50,448 nt of DNA from Candidatus Tayloriibacteriota bacterium (GCA_028286725.1 JAQBQZ010000005.1:1-50448); one strand, 5' to 3'. Positions 23,580-30,856 are shown, numbered from the stretch's first letter. Translations and numbers: made by a program. The notes: generated by a model not told the origin, from the letters alone.

Positions 23580-23804
23580 ATGTTTAATCTAGAAGCAGGG
23601 TTTGGATCAAGAAATAATGAAGAACCGGGAAGAGTGCCTGAACGAGAGGTTATTGAACTTAGTAAGGAGGTAGAGCTCGATAAGGGTGTTGTTATTGAAC
23701 CTCAAACCTCAGTCTCGGATTCTATAGAGGAGGCTCCTACCTGGCCAGCAGCTGATGAAGATACTGGAAAGATTCCTGATGCTGATCTTAAGGATTGGAA
23801 CTAG
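23580..23804 (+). CDS. Small acidic hypothetical protein
   Basis: 74 aa, not recognised. It is strongly acidic and low in hydrophobics (REVIELSKEVELDKGVVIE; PAADEDTGKIPDADLKDWN), so it is probably unfolded in part. It is the last of four small genes inserted between rplE and rpsN. No terminator is evident between its stop and the rpsN promoter 18 nt later. Confidence in coding is moderate because the ORF is short and lacks a recognisable start signal. Confidence 0.45.
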   Translation: MFNLEAGFGSRNNEEPGRVPEREVIELSKEVELDKGVVIEPQTSVSDSIEEAPTWPAADEDTGKIPDADLKDWN

Positions 23805-23821
23805 GGTAGATATTTTTCCTG

Positions 23822-23874
23822 TTGACATTCACTATAGACCCTGCTAATATAGACAAATCAAGCTCATTTGAGCT
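23822..23874 (+). promoter_or_regulatory. rpsN promoter with 5'-terminal hairpin
   Basis: -35 TTGACA (23822-23827), exactly 17 nt, -10 TAATAT (23845-23850). After 10 nt comes AGCTCA-TT-TGAGCT (23861-23874), then TTTTGTTTTAC. The clearest example of the leader family. The leader to ATG 23988 is about 130 nt. Confidence 0.7.
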
Positions 23875-23987
23875 TTTTGTTTTACTTGTAAGTGGTAGAT
23901 TACTTTGGTTTGGCTTTAGTATGCTAAAACCTACATCAAATCTTCCATACTGCAAAATAGAACGCTAATACTAAAATAATTTAAGAA

Positions 23988-24173
23988 ATGGCAAAAACAT
24001 CAGTAATTGCAAGGTCAAAAAAGACACCAAAATTCAAAAGCCGCGTCGTAAGACGATGTTTTCGATGTGGACGAAAGCACGGATATATGCGAGATTTCGA
24101 TCTCTGCCGAATCTGCTTCCGAGAATTAGCAAACGAAGGAATGATTCCTGGTATCAAAAAATCATCATGGTAA
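23988..24173 (+). CDS. rpsN: Ribosomal protein uS14, zinc type
   Basis: 61 aa. [20 protein letters not shown] precedes [26 protein letters not shown], with two CxxC pairs for zinc, then PGIKKSSW at the end. This is the short zinc-binding S14 form, in the 30S head. Its stop overlaps the start of rpsH (ATGGTAA), so the two are translationally coupled. It heads the third ribosomal block. Confidence 0.97.
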   Translation: MAKTSVIARSKKTPKFKSRVVRRCFRCGRKHGYMRDFDLCRICFRELANEGMIPGIKKSSW

Positions 24174-24562
24174 AAGATAATATTTCAAACCTCATAATCA
24201 AGATCAAGAACGGAAGTATGGCTCATAAAACAGCTATCACTGCTCCTTATTCAAAGATGACTGACGCGATCCTTACTCTTCTTCAAAAAGAAGGTTACAT
24301 CAAATCTTTCTCAAAAGTAGGAAAGGGTCTTATTAAGACTGTAGACATCGAGCTTGCATACGATGAAGAAAATACTCCAAAAGTAACAGATGTATACCGA
24401 GTATCAAAGCTTTCAAAGCGAGTGTACACACCATCAAAAAAGATCAAACCGGTACGAAACGGATATGGAACACTTGTATTATCAACACCAAAAGGAATTC
24501 TTAACCAAACAGACGCAAGAAAAATGAATGTTGGTGGAGAAGTTCTATTTAAAATCTGGTAA
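24167..24562 (+). CDS. rpsH: Ribosomal protein uS8
   Basis: 131 aa from ATG 24167 ([19 protein letters not shown]); the track's 24056 start is a shadow over rps[21 protein letters not shown] and the C-terminal [36 protein letters not shown] are conserved. S8 binds the 16S central domain and is the spc-operon repressor in E. coli. It overlaps rpsN by 7 nt. Confidence 0.97.
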   Translation: MVKDNISNLIIKIKNGSMAHKTAITAPYSKMTDAILTLLQKEGYIKSFSKVGKGLIKTVDIELAYDEENTPKVTDVYRVSKLSKRVYTPSKKIKPVRNGYGTLVLSTPKGILNQTDARKMNVGGEVLFKIW

Positions 24563-24574
24563 TCAAATACATTT

Positions 24575-25108
24575 ATGTCACGACTCGGAAAAAAAGAAAT
24601 AGCGATCCCATCTGGAGTAGAAGTAAGTCTCAAAGACCATTCTATTGTTGTTAAGGGTCCAAAAGGAGAACTTACACGAACAATCGACAACAGGCTTGCG
24701 GTTGTTATCGAAGGATCAGTCTTGAAAGTTGAAGTAAAGAAAACAAAAGAAAATCTTTCAGCACTTTGGGGTGCATACGCATCACACATCATGAACATGA
24801 TCGAAGGTGTAACAAAAGGTTTTGCAAAGAAGCTTCAAATCGAAGGTATTGGATACAAAGCAGAACTTAAGGGTACTGAGATTGTATTCGGACTTGGATT
24901 CTCGCATCCTGTTATTGTTAAAGTCCCTGCAGACCTCGCAGCTCTTGTAGAAAAGAACATCATCACTATTTCAGGAATCGACAAAGAAAGAGTGGGTGCA
25001 TTCGCAGCGGGTATTCGAGATCTTAAGAAGCCAGAACCATACAAGGGTAAGGGTATTCGATACGAAGGAGAATATGTACCACAGAAGCAAGGTAAAAAAT
25101 CAGCGTAA
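24575..25108 (+). CDS. rplF: Ribosomal protein uL6
   Basis: 177 aa. MSRLGKKEIAIPSGVEVSL is the usual start. FAKKLQIEGIGYKAELKGTEI and the C-terminal KPEPYKGKGIRYEGEYVPQKQGKKSA are diagnostic. L6 lies near the factor-binding site. Normal length, 12 nt after rpsH, start context ACATTTATG. Confidence 0.97.
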   Translation: MSRLGKKEIAIPSGVEVSLKDHSIVVKGPKGELTRTIDNRLAVVIEGSVLKVEVKKTKENLSALWGAYASHIMNMIEGVTKGFAKKLQIEGIGYKAELKGTEIVFGLGFSHPVIVKVPADLAALVEKNIITISGIDKERVGAFAAGIRDLKKPEPYKGKGIRYEGEYVPQKQGKKSA

Positions 25109-25127
25109 AGTTTAGTATAAAAATATT

Positions 25128-25472
25128 ATGAAAACATCACCAAAAACAATCAAGAGACAAGTTCGAAAAAACAGAATCAGATCTAAAGTATCTGGGACTT
25201 CTGAAAAGCCACGACTTGCCGTTTTCAAATCTAACAAATACATCTACGCTGAACTCATCAATGATGATCTCGGTGTTACATTGGCTTCTGCATCAAGTCT
25301 CAAAATTACAGGAAAGAAAGCAAATCAGGCGCAGCTTGTAGGTGAAGCTATCGCAAAGAAAGCTATTGAGAATAAAATTTCAAAGGTTGTATTTGATCGA
25401 GGGGGTTATATTTATACAGGAAGAGTGAAAGCTCTCGCAGATGCTGCTCGAAGCGGTGGATTAGAATTTTAA
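25128..25472 (+). CDS. rplR: Ribosomal protein uL18
   Basis: 114 aa. [31 protein letters not shown] and [29 protein letters not shown] are conserved. L18 binds 5S rRNA with L5. Normal length, operonic between rplF and rpsE. Confidence 0.97.
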   Translation: MKTSPKTIKRQVRKNRIRSKVSGTSEKPRLAVFKSNKYIYAELINDDLGVTLASASSLKITGKKANQAQLVGEAIAKKAIENKISKVVFDRGGYIYTGRVKALADAARSGGLEF

Positions 25473-25482
25473 ATAATACTTT

Positions 25483-26118
25483 ATGTCTGACGAAACACAA
25501 AAAATCGAAGAAACTACTACTAATGTAACAGAATCTACTGTTGCTGAAGTTTCTACTGCCGGAGTTCAAGCTCATAATCCACGATTTGGTGGTAACAGAG
25601 GGGATGCTCGGAAGAATGATCGAAAGCCAAGACGAGAACCTCGGGCAAAACCTGAATTTGATCAGAAGATTCTTGCTATCAGACGAGTGACTCGAGTGTC
25701 ATCAGGAGGACGACGATTCAGTTTTTCAGTTGCAATCGTTGTTGGTAACCGAAAGGGAATGGTAGGAGTTGGAACAGGAAAAGCTGGAGATACTTCACTC
25801 GCTATCGACAAAGCTGTTCGAGATGCAAAGAAGCATTCTATTGTTGTTCGAACTACAAAGTCTATGTCTATTCCTCACGAAATAAAGGCAAAATTCAAGA
25901 GTGCAGTTGTACACATTCAGCCAGCTCGTGGAAAGGGTATCATTGCTGGATCATCTGTTCGAGATGTTATTGAACTCGCGGGTCTTAAAGACATTAACGC
26001 AAAGCTCCGATCACCATCAAAGAACAAACTTAACTCTGCTCAAGCTACAATCAAGGCACTTCTTTCACTTAAGATGCCAAAGGTTAGCATGAAAAAAGAG
26101 GCAGGAGACGTTAAATAA
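25483..26118 (+). CDS. rpsE: Ribosomal protein uS5
   Basis: 211 aa, about 45 residues longer than the E. coli protein because of a low-complexity N-terminus (MSDETQKIEETTTNVTESTV...) rich in Thr and Glu, then an RKNDRKPRREPRAKP basic stretch. The core is normal: RRVTRVSSGGRRFSFSVAIVVGNRKGMVGVGTGKAGDTSLAI, and AARGKGIIAGSSVRDVIELAGL in slightly changed form (PARGKG). S5 lines the mRNA entry. Only 23 nt separate it from rplO, so rpmD is absent. Confidence 0.97.
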   Translation: MSDETQKIEETTTNVTESTVAEVSTAGVQAHNPRFGGNRGDARKNDRKPRREPRAKPEFDQKILAIRRVTRVSSGGRRFSFSVAIVVGNRKGMVGVGTGKAGDTSLAIDKAVRDAKKHSIVVRTTKSMSIPHEIKAKFKSAVVHIQPARGKGIIAGSSVRDVIELAGLKDINAKLRSPSKNKLNSAQATIKALLSLKMPKVSMKKEAGDVK

Positions 26119-26141
26119 TATTTAAAATTTAAATTACTAAA

Positions 26142-26582
26142 ATGCAAATTCACGAACTAAAAAGAAAAACAAAGAACAAGAAAAGCGTCCAAGTAGGTCG
26201 TGGAGGCAAGCGAGGTAAGACTGCTGGCCGTGGTACAAAAGGTCAGGGTGCTCGTGCTGGACGAAAGATTCGACCAGAAATCCGAGACCGAATCAAAAAG
26301 ATTCCTAAACTTCGTGGATATGCGTTCAATACTATCCAAGTAAAACCTCTCCCAATCATCATCTCATCTATTGAGAAGAACTTTGAGAATGGTGCAGTTG
26401 TTGATATCAACACTCTTATAGCTGCAAAGCTCGTAGAGATCTACAAAGGACGAAATCCAAAGGTTAAGATTGTTGGGGACAAAAAAGGAAACATTCTTAC
26501 AAAGAAGGTGACAATCGTAGGTATTCCAGTGTCAGGAGCAGTTAAAGCTGCGGTAGAAAAAGCGGGAGGAGAAGTTAAATAA
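26142..26582 (+). CDS. rplO: Ribosomal protein uL15
   Basis: 146 aa. The Gly/Arg-rich N-terminus KSVQVGRGGKRGKTAGRGTKGQGARAG and the C-terminal GNILTKKVTIVGIPVSGAVKAAVEKAGGEV are classic L15. It joins late in 50S assembly. It follows rpsE directly with no L30 gene, as known for CPR bacteria, and precedes secY by 43 nt. Confidence 0.97.
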   Translation: MQIHELKRKTKNKKSVQVGRGGKRGKTAGRGTKGQGARAGRKIRPEIRDRIKKIPKLRGYAFNTIQVKPLPIIISSIEKNFENGAVVDINTLIAAKLVEIYKGRNPKVKIVGDKKGNILTKKVTIVGIPVSGAVKAAVEKAGGEVK

Positions 26583-26587
26583 TTCTC

Positions 26588-26613
26588 GTGAGAAATATAT
26601 TTCTCACCACTCA
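26588..26613 (+). repeat. 20-nt palindrome in the rplO-secY spacer
   Basis: GTGAGAAATATATTTCTCAC is a perfect palindrome. It runs into CTCACCACTCA (26603-26613), the same 11-mer that precedes rpsJ at 14947-14957. In both places the 11-mer's CTCAC can pair with upstream GTGAG. The RNA could form a 9-10 bp hairpin before secY. Confidence 0.6.
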
Positions 26614-26625
26614 TAACTAAATACA

Positions 26626-27900
26626 ATGCAATCATTTTTTTCAAAATTAAAGTTAGTTTTTAGCGACGCGGTTTTGCGAAGAAGAATCATTTCAACTATT
26701 GTGCTTCTCGGTCTTTTTCGAGTGCTTGCAGGGATTCCTATTCCTGGTATTGATGCTCAAAAGCTTGCACAATTCTTTGGCAACAACCAATTCTTCGGAC
26801 TTCTCGATGTATTTTCTGGAGGAGGGCTTTCAAATCTCTCTATCGTAATGCTTGGAGTGGGACCATATATTACTGCATCTATCATAATGCAGCTTTGTAC
26901 TATCATGTTCCCAAGACTCAAGGCAATGTATCAGGAAGAAGGTGAGGCTGGGCGAAAGAAATTCAGCCAGATCTCTCGATTGATCTCAATTCCACTCGCG
27001 CTTCTTCAGGCGGTGAGCTTTATTATACTTCTCGAAAAGCAGGGAATTGTAGGTGAGCTCAGTACTTTCCAGCTTATCGTAAACACGCTTGTAGTAACTG
27101 GAGGTTCAGTTCTTCTTATGTGGATCGGTGAACTTATTACTGAGTTTGGAATCGGAAACGGTGTTTCTCTTATCATCTTCGGGGGTATCGTTGCAACACT
27201 TCCTACAAAGCTCAGTCAGATACTTTATGCCTATGACCCATCAAAGCTTCTTTCATATCTTTTCTTTGCTGCTGTGGCGTTTGTTATTGTCTATGCGGTT
27301 GTATTCATTACAGAAGCAGAAAGACCAATTCCAGTCACCTATGCAAAGCGAGTGCGAGGAAACAAGGTGTATGGAGGCATCTCAACTTATATTCCACTTC
27401 GACTTAATCAGGCTGGAGTGATTCCAATTATCTTTGCACTTTCTATTCTTCTTTTTCCACAGCTCATTTTGAATGTGGTCAAAGGTGCAGTAGCAAATCA
27501 GAGTGTCAAAGATGTTGCGGACACGCTTCTCTCATGGGTTGCCAATCAATGGATCTACGGAATCACATACTTCCTCTTTGTCTTTGTCTTTACTTATTTT
27601 TATACTGCGATCACTTTTGATCCACATCAGATGGCTGAGAATCTTCAGAAGAATGGTGCATTCATTCCAGGTGTTCGACCGGGTACATCAACATCAGAAT
27701 ATGTAGGAAAGGTTCTTACTCGCATTACACTCGTTGGAGCGCTCTTCTTAGGCTTTATTGCGGTCTTGCCGCTCATTGTGAAAGGTCTTACAGGTATTAC
27801 ATCTGTAGCGGTTGGAGGTACAGCGCTTTTGATTGCGGTCTCTGTGATCTTGGATCTTGTGAAGAAAGTTGAGGCTCAGATCTCGATGAGAGAGTACTAG
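26626..27900 (+). CDS. secY: Protein translocase channel subunit SecY
   Basis: 424 aa with ten predicted membrane helices. GIPIPGIDAQKLAQFF, the plug-region GGGLSNLSIVMLGVGPYITASIIMQL, ERPIPVTYAKRV and PGVRPGTSTSEYVGKVLTRIT are conserved SecY signatures. It forms the SecYEG pore for secretion and membrane insertion. It ends the spc block, followed by a 26-bp repeat and a 25-bp terminator stem. It has the classical place after rplO. Confidence 0.98.
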   Translation: MQSFFSKLKLVFSDAVLRRRIISTIVLLGLFRVLAGIPIPGIDAQKLAQFFGNNQFFGLLDVFSGGGLSNLSIVMLGVGPYITASIIMQLCTIMFPRLKAMYQEEGEAGRKKFSQISRLISIPLALLQAVSFIILLEKQGIVGELSTFQLIVNTLVVTGGSVLLMWIGELITEFGIGNGVSLIIFGGIVATLPTKLSQILYAYDPSKLLSYLFFAAVAFVIVYAVVFITEAERPIPVTYAKRVRGNKVYGGISTYIPLRLNQAGVIPIIFALSILLFPQLILNVVKGAVANQSVKDVADTLLSWVANQWIYGITYFLFVFVFTYFYTAITFDPHQMAENLQKNGAFIPGVRPGTSTSEYVGKVLTRITLVGALFLGFIAVLPLIVKGLTGITSVAVGGTALLIAVSVILDLVKKVEAQISMREY

Positions 27901-27917
27901 AGTTAAATCAAAACTCA

Positions 27918-27943
27918 AAGCAGTAGCGAATACCCGAGAGGGT
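27918..27943. repeat. 26-bp repeat, copy A (downstream of secY)
   Basis: An exact 26-nt match to 37159-37184. It ends in ATACCCGAGAGGGT, which forms a small ACCC-GAGA-GGGT hairpin. It is noncoding here, between secY and its terminator. Confidence 0.8.
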
Positions 27944-27952
27944 AAAAAGTAA

Positions 27953-28004
27953 AAATCAAAAATAGAATACCGCATCCAAGGATGCGGTATTCTATTTTTG
28001 ATTT
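27953..28004. terminator. 25-bp bidirectional terminator after secY
   Basis: ATCAAAAATAGAATACCGCATCC pairs perfectly with its complement at 27980-28002, extending to about 25 bp, with an AA centre. GC-rich top and A/T-rich base fit a bidirectional terminator. Confidence 0.9.
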
Positions 28005-28045
28005 AATATCTTTGATTTTTGAGTCATTTTCGGGTATCATGTGGG

Positions 28046-28051
28046 TATAAT
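28046..28051 (+). promoter_or_regulatory. -10 box before adk
   Basis: TATAAT ends 11 nt before ATG 28063; leader of about 4-5 nt. Confidence 0.55.
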
Positions 28052-28062
28052 CAAATACACAC

Positions 28063-28644
28063 ATGAACAAAAAAGTCTTTATTTTTATAGGTAAAAGTGG
28101 AAGTGGGAAGGGTACTCAGGCGAAACTTCTTATTGAAAAGCTTGGACAAAAAAGTGAGAGTGTTTACTATGTTTCAACAGGGGATGAATTTCGAAGGGTG
28201 TTTAGTATGAATACATACAGTTCGAATTTGGTGAAAGGAATTGTTGATCAAGGGCTCTTTTGCCCTTCGTTTGCAGCGGTTTCAATGTGGACCAACGCGC
28301 TCTTCAGAGATCTTAAAGAGAATGAGCATATCATTATTGATGGAACACCGCGAAGTGTTTCTGAGGCGATGGTTTTGGACACCCTTTTTCCTTTTTATGA
28401 GGCAGAACCGGTTGTGATCTATATTGATGTAACTCGAGAGTGGGCGACAGAAAAGCTTCTGGGGCGAGCACGTCATGATGATACAAATGACGGAATTACT
28501 TCTCGACTGGATCTTTTTGATTCTCAGATTGTTCCAATTGTTGATATGTATAAATCAAGAGAGAGTATTGTTGTTCATCATATAAACGGAGAACAAGCTG
28601 TTGAAGCAGTGCACAAAGATTTGATGACGGCGCTCGAAATTTAA
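28063..28644 (+). CDS. adk: Adenylate kinase family nucleoside-monophosphate kinase
   Basis: 193 aa. P-loop FIGKSGSGKGTQAKLL at residues 8-23, the NMP-binding region STGDEFRRVF, IIIDGTPRSVSEA (the usual DGFPR is DGTPR) and RARHDDTNDGITSRLDLF in the short-LID position. It interconverts AMP, ADP and ATP. No zinc-type LID is present. The position after secY is typical for adk. The Phe-to-Thr change in DGFPR and SGSGKG P-loop suggest some divergence, so specificity for another NMP is possible. Confidence 0.85.
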   Translation: MNKKVFIFIGKSGSGKGTQAKLLIEKLGQKSESVYYVSTGDEFRRVFSMNTYSSNLVKGIVDQGLFCPSFAAVSMWTNALFRDLKENEHIIIDGTPRSVSEAMVLDTLFPFYEAEPVVIYIDVTREWATEKLLGRARHDDTNDGITSRLDLFDSQIVPIVDMYKSRESIVVHHINGEQAVEAVHKDLMTALEI

Positions 28645-28735
28645 TTTCGAAATTCTTCACCCTCTAAAGTTTTATCTATCGTTATGCAATATGGTCAAGT
28701 TTTGCAAAAGGAATTTAGATAATAATAGGTAATAT

Positions 28736-28852
28736 GTGTATGATGAGAATATAATTATTAATATTGCACAACAAGAAAAGCTGGTTTTAATAAATTATCA
28801 TGAAGAGCGATCTCCCTTTCATGTGGTTTACTTTCCAGAATATGCTGTCTAA
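28736..28852 (+). CDS. Possible 38-aa ORF or gene remnant
   Basis: From GTG 28736 the frame reads MYDENIIINIAQQEKLVLIN then YHEERSPFHVVYFPEYAV and stops at TAA 28850. The composition is protein-like for such an AT-rich spacer. It could be a small gene with a GTG start or the remnant of a lost gene in the adk-hom gap. AAAAGCTGGTT (28777-) and AACCAGCTTTTT (28857-) form an inverted repeat around its second half. Not recognised. Confidence 0.3.
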   Translation: MYDENIIINIAQQEKLVLINYHEERSPFHVVYFPEYAV

Positions 28853-28892
28853 TACAACCAGCTTTTTAATAGATAAAATTTTCTAGGGTAAA

Positions 28893-29738
28893 ATGAAAAA
28901 CGCGATTCTTTTTGGATTTGGAAATATTGGAAAAGTTTTGGCAGAACAAATTCCAAAAGAGAAAATTGATCTTAAATATATTGTAAACTCAAAAGGAGTA
29001 TTTGATTCTAGCCTTTCAAAACAAGGTGATTTGAGTGATTGGAAGATCTTCGCAAATGATATAGGAATTGTATTCATTACAATCCCAACAGTTAGTGACG
29101 GCGCTAAAGCTTTGGAATACGCTTCATTTTTTCTTGAGAAAGATATCCCTGTAGTGACTTGTGAGAAAGCATCGATCGCAAATCACTTTGAATATTTTAA
29201 AAAACATGAAAATATTTTTAAGTTCACAGCATCTGTTGGTGGTGGAACGAAAATGTTAGAACGATTGTCAAAATTTGATGGAGAAGTTTTTGAAATAAAG
29301 GGAATTGTAAATGGAACTCTTAATTTCATAGGAGACAGTTTGAAAAAAGGAATCAATAAAAATGAAATAGTGAAAGAGATCTTAGAAAAAGGTTTTGCAG
29401 AGCCGGGAGCAAATACATTTGAAGAAATTATCGAAGGAGAGTTGAATGACATTCGGCTCAAAACAGTGATCCTTGCGAATAGTTCGGGAATGTTTGAAAA
29501 AATAATTGGACCTCAAGACATAAAGATCGCTCGAAAAGATCTCGCTAAAAGATGTATCGTGAAAATTTCAAAAGAAAAAATCGAAGCCGGGTTCTTGGAA
29601 GATAACGATGCTGAGTGGCTTCCGGATGGGGTGAATAATGTGTTGTATATAAACACTAAAAAAGTATGTTTTGGTCCTGGGGCAGGGGCTGTGGCAACAG
29701 TTGAATCAATGCTTGGAGATCTAAAAAGTTTGATATAA
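28893..29738 (+). CDS. hom: Homoserine dehydrogenase
   Basis: 281 aa. The Rossmann motif ILFGFGNIGKVL opens the protein. TASVGGGTKMLE, GIVNGTLNFIGDSL (the 'GI.NGT.NyiL' motif), AEPGANTFEEIIEGELNDIRLK (catalytic-type Asp and Lys in DxxxK spacing) and the C-terminal GPGAGAVATVESMLGD are in family order. The enzyme reduces aspartate semialdehyde to homoserine with NAD(P)H. The C-terminal ACT regulatory domain of longer forms is absent. No other aspartate-pathway gene is in the window, and it is inserted between adk and map, which are usually adjacent. Confidence 0.8.
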   Translation: MKNAILFGFGNIGKVLAEQIPKEKIDLKYIVNSKGVFDSSLSKQGDLSDWKIFANDIGIVFITIPTVSDGAKALEYASFFLEKDIPVVTCEKASIANHFEYFKKHENIFKFTASVGGGTKMLERLSKFDGEVFEIKGIVNGTLNFIGDSLKKGINKNEIVKEILEKGFAEPGANTFEEIIEGELNDIRLKTVILANSSGMFEKIIGPQDIKIARKDLAKRCIVKISKEKIEAGFLEDNDAEWLPDGVNNVLYINTKKVCFGPGAGAVATVESMLGDLKSLI

Positions 29739-29739
29739 T
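29731..29739 (+). promoter_or_regulatory. Extended -10 before map
   Basis: TGaTATAAT overlaps the hom stop codon and ends 15 nt before ATG 29755. Confidence 0.5.
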
Positions 29740-29754
29740 AACAGAAATAAAAAA

Positions 29755-30522
29755 ATGGTAACAATCAAGACAAAAGAAGAAATAGCAAAGCTTAAAAAAG
29801 GGGGAAAAATCCTTCATGATCTTTTACATTTCCTTGCGGCAGAAGTAAGGGAGGGTGTTTCGACTAAATATTTGGAGACCTTGGCTCGAAAAAAGATTGA
29901 GGAAGTGGGGGCGACGCCCGCATTTCTCAATTACACTCCTCATGGCGCTGCGAGACCTTTTCCTGCGGCACTGTGCGTTTCCGTTAATGATGTGGTTGTT
30001 CACGGTATTCCAAATGAAAACCCAATAATACTTAAAAATGGAGATATTGTAACGATCGACACGGGAATCTGTTTCGAGGGACTCTACACTGATTCAGCAA
30101 TCACGGTCCCGGTAGGCGAGGTGAGTAAAACTTCGGAGCTACTTCTTAAGGCGACAAAAGAGGCTCTAAATATGGCTATAAAAGTGGTCAGGGACGGTGC
30201 GACAACAGGAGATATTGGGATTGCTATTGAACGCGTAGCGAAAAAATATGGATTTTCTCCTGCAGAAGATTTGGGTGGTCATGGAGTCGGATATTCTCAA
30301 CATGAAGATCCATTCATTCCGAATTTCAAAATGCGGGGCAAAGGTGTAGTGCTCAAAGAGGGGATGGTTTTGGCAGTTGAACCAATGCTAAACGAGGGAA
30401 CATCGAGAGTGGAATTTCTCTCTGATGGATACACTGTGGTGACTGCAGATGGAAAACGAAGTGCGCATTTCGAACATACGATCGTGGTAACAAAAAATGG
30501 AGCAGAAATTCTAACTCTTTAA
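29755..30522 (+). CDS. map: Methionine aminopeptidase, type I
   Basis: 255 aa. All five metal ligands are in recognisable motifs: TIDTGICFEGLYTDSA (two Asp), LGGHGVGYSQHEDP (His), AVEPMLNEG (Glu) and AHFEHTIVVT (Glu). It removes the initiator Met from nascent proteins at the ribosome. Length is normal for the bacterial type without extension. It begins 16 nt after hom, with an extended -10 across the boundary, so it may be both co-transcribed and separately initiated. Confidence 0.95.
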   Translation: MVTIKTKEEIAKLKKGGKILHDLLHFLAAEVREGVSTKYLETLARKKIEEVGATPAFLNYTPHGAARPFPAALCVSVNDVVVHGIPNENPIILKNGDIVTIDTGICFEGLYTDSAITVPVGEVSKTSELLLKATKEALNMAIKVVRDGATTGDIGIAIERVAKKYGFSPAEDLGGHGVGYSQHEDPFIPNFKMRGKGVVLKEGMVLAVEPMLNEGTSRVEFLSDGYTVVTADGKRSAHFEHTIVVTKNGAEILTL

Positions 30523-30535
30523 GAAATTTTTCATT

Positions 30536-30580
30536 AAAAATGCATCGAATGTTTCTGGCTTTTGATGCATTTTTTCTTTT
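30536..30580. terminator. Terminator after map
   Basis: AAAAATGCATC pairs with GATGCATTTTTT across a 17-nt loop; more T residues follow. Confidence 0.75.
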
Positions 30581-30838
30581 TACAAAAAAAGTCAGTTTTT
30601 ATCCAAAATTGATTCGATTTTAGAAAAATTTCATCCCATTTTTTGTTATATTTTATATTTTATATTTTTGATTCCATATTTTCGATTTTAACTTTACTTA
30701 TCACGACGAGCGAGAAGCGCGTGTACGAGTATTTTTTCTCTCGTCCACAGCGTTCGAGTCGATGTCGGGACAAATAACATCATTCCGAATTCAAGGTTAT
30801 TTATCCCCATTTTTTAATAAAAATAATAGTGATTTTCG
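30581..30838. other. AT-rich noncoding spacer with a stem-loop and DnaA-box-like sites
   Basis: No gene is seen. It contains a strongly AT-rich tract (30632-30695), a stem GACGAG..AGAA / TTCT..CTCGTC (30705-30745), and two nonamers one base from the consensus DnaA box TTATCCACA: TTATCCAAA (30599-30607) and TTATCCCCA (30801-30809). These are chance-level hits on their own. Confidence 0.35.
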
Positions 30839-30847
30839 TGCTAAAAT
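30839..30847 (+). promoter_or_regulatory. Extended -10 before the giant surface protein
   Basis: TGcTAAAAT ends 9 nt before ATG 30857. Confidence 0.5.
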
Positions 30848-30856
30848 AAGAGTTAA

